NCBI GenBank assembly: GCA_032622095.1
Contig: CP136069.1
Span: forward strand, 18,177,326 to 18,241,325
Length of the DNA stretch: 64,000 bases
Direction of reading: 5' to 3'
From: Siphonodentalium dalli
Taxonomy: Eukaryota > Mollusca > Scaphopoda > Gadilida > Siphonodentaliidae
Shown here: positions 60,638 to 64,000 of the stretch, in pieces
Layout: every line of letters starts with the position of its first letter
How positions within the stretch are numbered: the stretch's first letter is position 1
Made by a program: the position numbers and the translations under genes
Notes under the pieces: model-generated
What the model saw: the letters and a program-made list of their open reading frames with translations, nothing else
What the model was told of the DNA's origin: nothing
Databases searched by the model: none

Positions 60638-61597
60638 TAGGGCCCTGCGAATCGACTCGATTCGATGCGATTCGTAATCTTTCATCTGATTCGATTCGAT
60701 TCGAAATAGGTTGTCCTAATTCGAATTGTATCGAATCATTGGCACCAGTTGCAATCTCGTTAATTCAACGAACCACAATGCTTTTTCGCGAAGATATGTT
60801 ATGATACCAACGCATATATACATAACATTGTCCTCGACCTGAGCAATACAATAGACCACATTGCAACTGATCTAACACAATTTCATATATATGACAAACT
60901 TGTGAACCCAATTGCTTTATGGCTTCAATATGGCTTCTGAACTGTTTCATTATTTATCACAGAGCTGGCCACAAAGAATGCGCACTTAATTTGATAGACA
61001 TTCATTCATTTGAATCATTTAAAGATAATATTTACATTGTATACTGATGATCATTTATCGTCGTTACGAAGTGAACAAATCGATATTGTATGACCTCTGA
61101 GTCATGTATTATCTTCATCTGCCTGAACATTGCAAAGTCAAATACTCCGCAGCGAATATTAGTCATCAAATGGTTAATTAATTATAATTTATGGGAGTCA
61201 AATAACTACTAATCAGTCAGTATTAAGTTATAATGGCCTTTAACCCTTTGAGTGCCAGGGGCCGATCTCATCGGCCCTAAACCTACACAATAAGTCTGTT
61301 AAAGAATAAATTATTAAAATTGTAAAAAATTGTAAAAAATAATAAAAAATAATGAAAAATTGTTAGGCCAATGCATTCTCTTATATATGCGAGGCAACCT
61401 ATGGTCGACTCGCATATATAAGAGAATGCATTGGCACAGGGAATATGGGTTGATACAAAAATCGACCTCTGATTCATGTATTATCTTCATCTTCACTATT
61501 ATTACCTGATGCAATTATTCGATTCGATTCGGAATCATTTGGCTGATTCGATTCGAGATTCGATTCGAAATGAAAATTCCCGATTCGCAGGGCCCTA
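60638..61597. mobile_element. 960-bp hAT-like non-autonomous element with 8-bp duplication
   Basis: Inverted ends 'tagggccctgcgaatcg' (60638) and 'cgattcgcagggccct' plus 'a' (ending 61597). Both are followed inward by 'gattcgattcg' words. 'gtcgtata' directly precedes and follows (60630-60637 and 61598-61605), a perfect 8-bp target-site duplication, the signature of the hAT superfamily. No hAT transposase domain is present. A truncated TTAA element is nested inside. Confidence 0.9.
61240..61463. mobile_element. Truncated type B TTAA element nested in the hAT-like element
   Basis: Starts TTAA 'ccctttgagtgccagggg' and has one hairpin module (61367-61435) followed by 'aatatgggttgatacaaaaa' plus 'tcg', the type B right arm, then stops abruptly. 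The left module and the right TTAA are missing. The breakpoint joins a 29-bp direct repeat of hAT interior sequence ('gacctctgattcatgtatta' at 61464, also at 61092). Confidence 0.85.
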
Positions 61598-61904
61598 GTC
61601 GTATAGCGCAGAATATTTTCGCTAACAATGACGAGTTCAAGCAAGATATAAGTTTCTTACCACAACTTTTAAATTTAGACGGGGTTCGTGAAAGTCCTTC
61701 AAAAAGAAATGACGTCATATTCTTCGAATTTCATTTAGTCCAAATGATCCAACCGTTTGATAAGCAATACTATTGGAAGGTAGTTACTTGATCCCCACTG
61801 ATGCATGTGTAGGGTTGATCACCGTTACTGGGTTCAACGGCCAGTCTTGCACTCTTCGTTGAATGAATTAGCTGGACATAATTACAAATGTCGTCTGTTC
61901 ATGT

Positions 61905-62076
61905 ATATATCGAGGATATCTAATGAGTCGCACCGCAATTCTATACGAAATGTATTAACTGTGTGCAATAAATTCGATTCCATCCGAGCTTTAGCGAGGC
62001 TCGTATCGAATTTAGTGAACGAGGTTAATAAATTTCGAAAAAATAGCGACGCATTTGAGATCAATTTTATCAAATA
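61905..62076. repeat. Palindromic repeat related to 11409-12073
   Basis: 'cgaggatatctaatgagtcg', 'aataaattcgattccatccg', 'agcgaggctcgtatcgaatt', 'tagtgaacgaggttaataaa' and 'gcatttgagatcaattttat' follow the same order as the foldback in the 331-bp unit, with clear divergence. Arms pair around the 'cgagctttagcgaggctcg' centre near 61995. Open frames on both strands arise from this symmetry. Confidence 0.7.
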
Positions 62077-62397
62077 ATCACATTTTAGTAAGTAAAAACG
62101 AACTCGAAACGGCTGCGGTTAAAAAAGTAATATTGATATCCTTATCACAAGAGGAAGTAGACACCTTCAAGAAAAAATATAGTTCCATTTTGAATGTGTT
62201 TTTTCCTGCTTACAAAATTGTACAACCACCCGTATCACACATGTTATATCACAGTCATAAATAATAACCCAACACAAATCGAATATTTTAATTATATTCT
62301 AATTAACATATAATAATAAAGTTCCGGTAGTGACATCTACAGCATTGCGCTAAGCTCTTACGTCTCTGCGCGTGTCGATAATACACGTATGTCTTAC

Positions 62398-62765
62398 TTA
62401 ACCCTTAACCCAACAAACCGGCCAAAAACGTTCAAATAAAACTGCAACAGCCTAAATTATCTTGGGTCTGTCTCAATAAAACCATACAAATATGGATATC
62501 ATTGGAACCGGCTCATTGACCACATTGTGATGGTTACAGTTATGCCCTGTGCCAATGCATTCTCGTATATATGCGAGTCGACCATAGGTCGCCTCGCATA
62601 TATAAGAGAATGCATTGGCATTTTTTCTTACATTCTTTAACAATTTTATAATTTTTAATGTGTTAAGCCAATGCATTCTCTTATATATGCGAGGCGACCT
62701 ATGGTCGACTCGCATATATAAGAGAATGCATTGGCACATGGCCGTTCTGTTGGGTAAAGGGTTAA
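62398..62765 (+). mobile_element. TTAA MITE, type A, with two hairpin modules
   Basis: 368 bp with TTAA ends, left terminus 'cccttaacccaacaaaccg', right terminus 'gttctgttgggtaaaggg', and a left-only subterminal block ('gtctgtctcaataaaacca', 'cattggaaccggctcattga'). Modules lie at 62551-62619 and 62667-62735, with a shorter spacer than in the sister copies. Confidence 0.92.
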
Positions 62766-63184
62766 AATTATGAGACCCGATTTAGAGGCTCATCATGTGA
62801 TAAATATTTATATTTAATCTGAAATCAGACGAATGGAGAATAAACCATGATATACTTATAATTACACCTCTATTGTTCTCTCCCATTTTCTTCAGTCAAT
62901 TCTGATTGGACAATTCCTGACAATGCCTTTAGTTACTTGTTGCTTGTATTTCTCCATAAAGTAGCCGAGTCACCAATAGGAATTCGGGAAGGGTTAACAT
63001 TCGTGCAAGTCGATTGTACCAGGGACGAATTTACCTATAATGTCCTTCGTTGCCTATCCTTTATCAGTGAATTGAAAGTGTTCGTTTCAAAGTAGAAGCT
63101 GGTCGCTTTGTTGCAGTTAAGTCATAATAAATGTTGCCAAACAATAATTTATCTCAAAATTGTTGCAAACATATCATGCAGGTG
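62766..63184. other. Stretch without recognisable feature
   Basis: No supported gene or repeat. The missing 5' exons of the CCN gene were looked for here and not found. Confidence 0.35.
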
Positions 63185-63595
63185 GTGTTCGCGCTGTCGG
63201 TGGCCAAATTGCAAAATGGCCAATCTTTTTCGCATTTGGCTAATACAAATTTCATTTGGCAAAACTTTTGAAATCCCGTCGTATTTTGTATTAATGCTTT
63301 ACATGTATTGATCTGTCTGTGTGATATAACGCATACCTATGTTCGTATGCTATTATTTTTAAAGTTGTTTTTAAAGTTGTTTTAGTTATGTTTTTATTCT
63401 GAGTAACAAATAAAGTTTAAAACAAATATTTTAGTCATTAATTGTGAAGCGACGAGAAAATGAGGATTTAATTTGGCCAAAGTTTTTTTTAATTTGTCCA
63501 AAAAACATTCGGCAAAAGTTTTTTCCATTTGGCTAATACAATTTTGATTTGGCTAAACTTTTGGCAAGAAGATTTTTCGGTCAGCGCGAACCCGG
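63185..63595. mobile_element. Possible DNA element with 'ttcgcgctg' ends
   Basis: 'ggtgttcgcgctgtcggtgg' on the left is matched by 'cggtcagcgcgaaccc' on the right. Between them the words 'catttggctaatacaa' and 'ggcaaaacttttg' recur twice in direct orientation (about 63233 and 63526). It is probably an old non-autonomous transposon. No target duplication was found. Confidence 0.4.
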
Positions 63596-63737
63596 TAACT
63601 GGCTTCACCTGTAATAGTCAGATAATTAACATCCTGCTACTAATCAGACCGGGAAACATCAAATTCCATTTTCGTAAGTATATTTTCAATCCTTATAATA
63701 GTTGCAGAGATGTTATTCTGATAAGAGTATTGTCGGC

Positions 63738-63802
63738 TTTTCCAATCGAAGGGTTTTGTGACTTAGACCTTAGTCTAAGTCACAAAGCACTTCGATTGGA
63801 AA
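63738..63802. repeat. 65-bp palindrome
   Basis: 'tttccaatcgaag' and 'tttgtgacttagac' on the left are mirrored by 'gtctaagtcacaaag' and 'cttcgattggaaa' on the right with a 4-base centre. A strong potential hairpin of unknown role. Confidence 0.85.
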
Positions 63803-64000
63803 CATTTGTAAGAATATTAGTGAACACTACCGAATATTTCGGCACAACTGTGGTACCAATAATATAAACGGATTTGTGCTCGTCGCATATGACATAGAAA
63901 TTACTGCGCCTTCATAAGAAATTACCCAGTTTTTGTTTTCTATATATTTGTATTAATTCATCACTTTATTTTATCAATCTTACTATTCTTTATACAGTGA

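Noticed and set aside
61805-62077. 90-residue plus-strand frame
   Set aside because: It runs through the palindromic repeat at 61905-62076 and shows no recognisable domain.
59485-64000. Search for the CCN IGFBP-domain and signal-peptide exons on the minus strand
   Set aside because: No cysteine-rich frame with the GCGCC-type motif was seen. The exons are probably beyond the right edge.

Overview
The window is a stretch of metazoan nuclear genome, most likely from a marine invertebrate. It has spliced exons with GT/AG borders, several kinds of non-LTR (LINE) retrotransposon fragments, many miniature inverted-repeat elements and very large tandem arrays. No prokaryotic operon structure, CRISPR array, rRNA or tRNA could be supported. 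The species cannot be named from the sequence.

The only host gene I can support is the 3' part of a CCN-family matricellular growth factor gene (the CYR61/CTGF/NOV family) on the minus strand. Three coding exons are visible: a VWC-domain exon (59158-59484), a TSP1-domain exon (56043-56248) and a terminal exon with the C-terminal cystine-knot domain and stop codon (47555-47815). Their intron phases agree (1, then 0). The signal-peptide and IGFBP-domain exons are expected to the right of the window. The introns are full of transposons and minisatellites.

The rest is repeat-rich. Region 0-7 kb: a degraded ~340-bp satellite, a 62-bp and a 38-bp tandem repeat, and two foldback elements. Region 8.8-20 kb: a MITE with a 6-bp duplication, a frameshifted LINE C-terminus, a duplicated palindromic repeat abutting a 5'-truncated L2/CR1-like reverse transcriptase with an intact frame but a changed catalytic residue, and further palindromic MITEs. 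Region 20-24.6 kb: a 56-bp satellite (~2.95 kb) flanked by relics of a 42-bp repeat. Region 26-40.6 kb: a 67-bp minisatellite of about 14.6 kb with two ~1.5-kb copies of one LINE fragment embedded in it and a third site where only the fragment's edge remains. Region 41-63 kb: the CCN gene among piggyBac-like TTAA elements.

The most distinctive system is a family of TTAA-flanked miniature elements built around the same 69-bp near-perfect palindrome, normally present twice in opposite orientation. Thirteen copies occur between 41.4 and 62.8 kb, inside elements with at least two and probably three different terminal repeats. This suggests a hairpin cassette shared or exchanged between MITE families. 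A 960-bp hAT-like element with a perfect 8-bp target-site duplication contains one of these TTAA elements.
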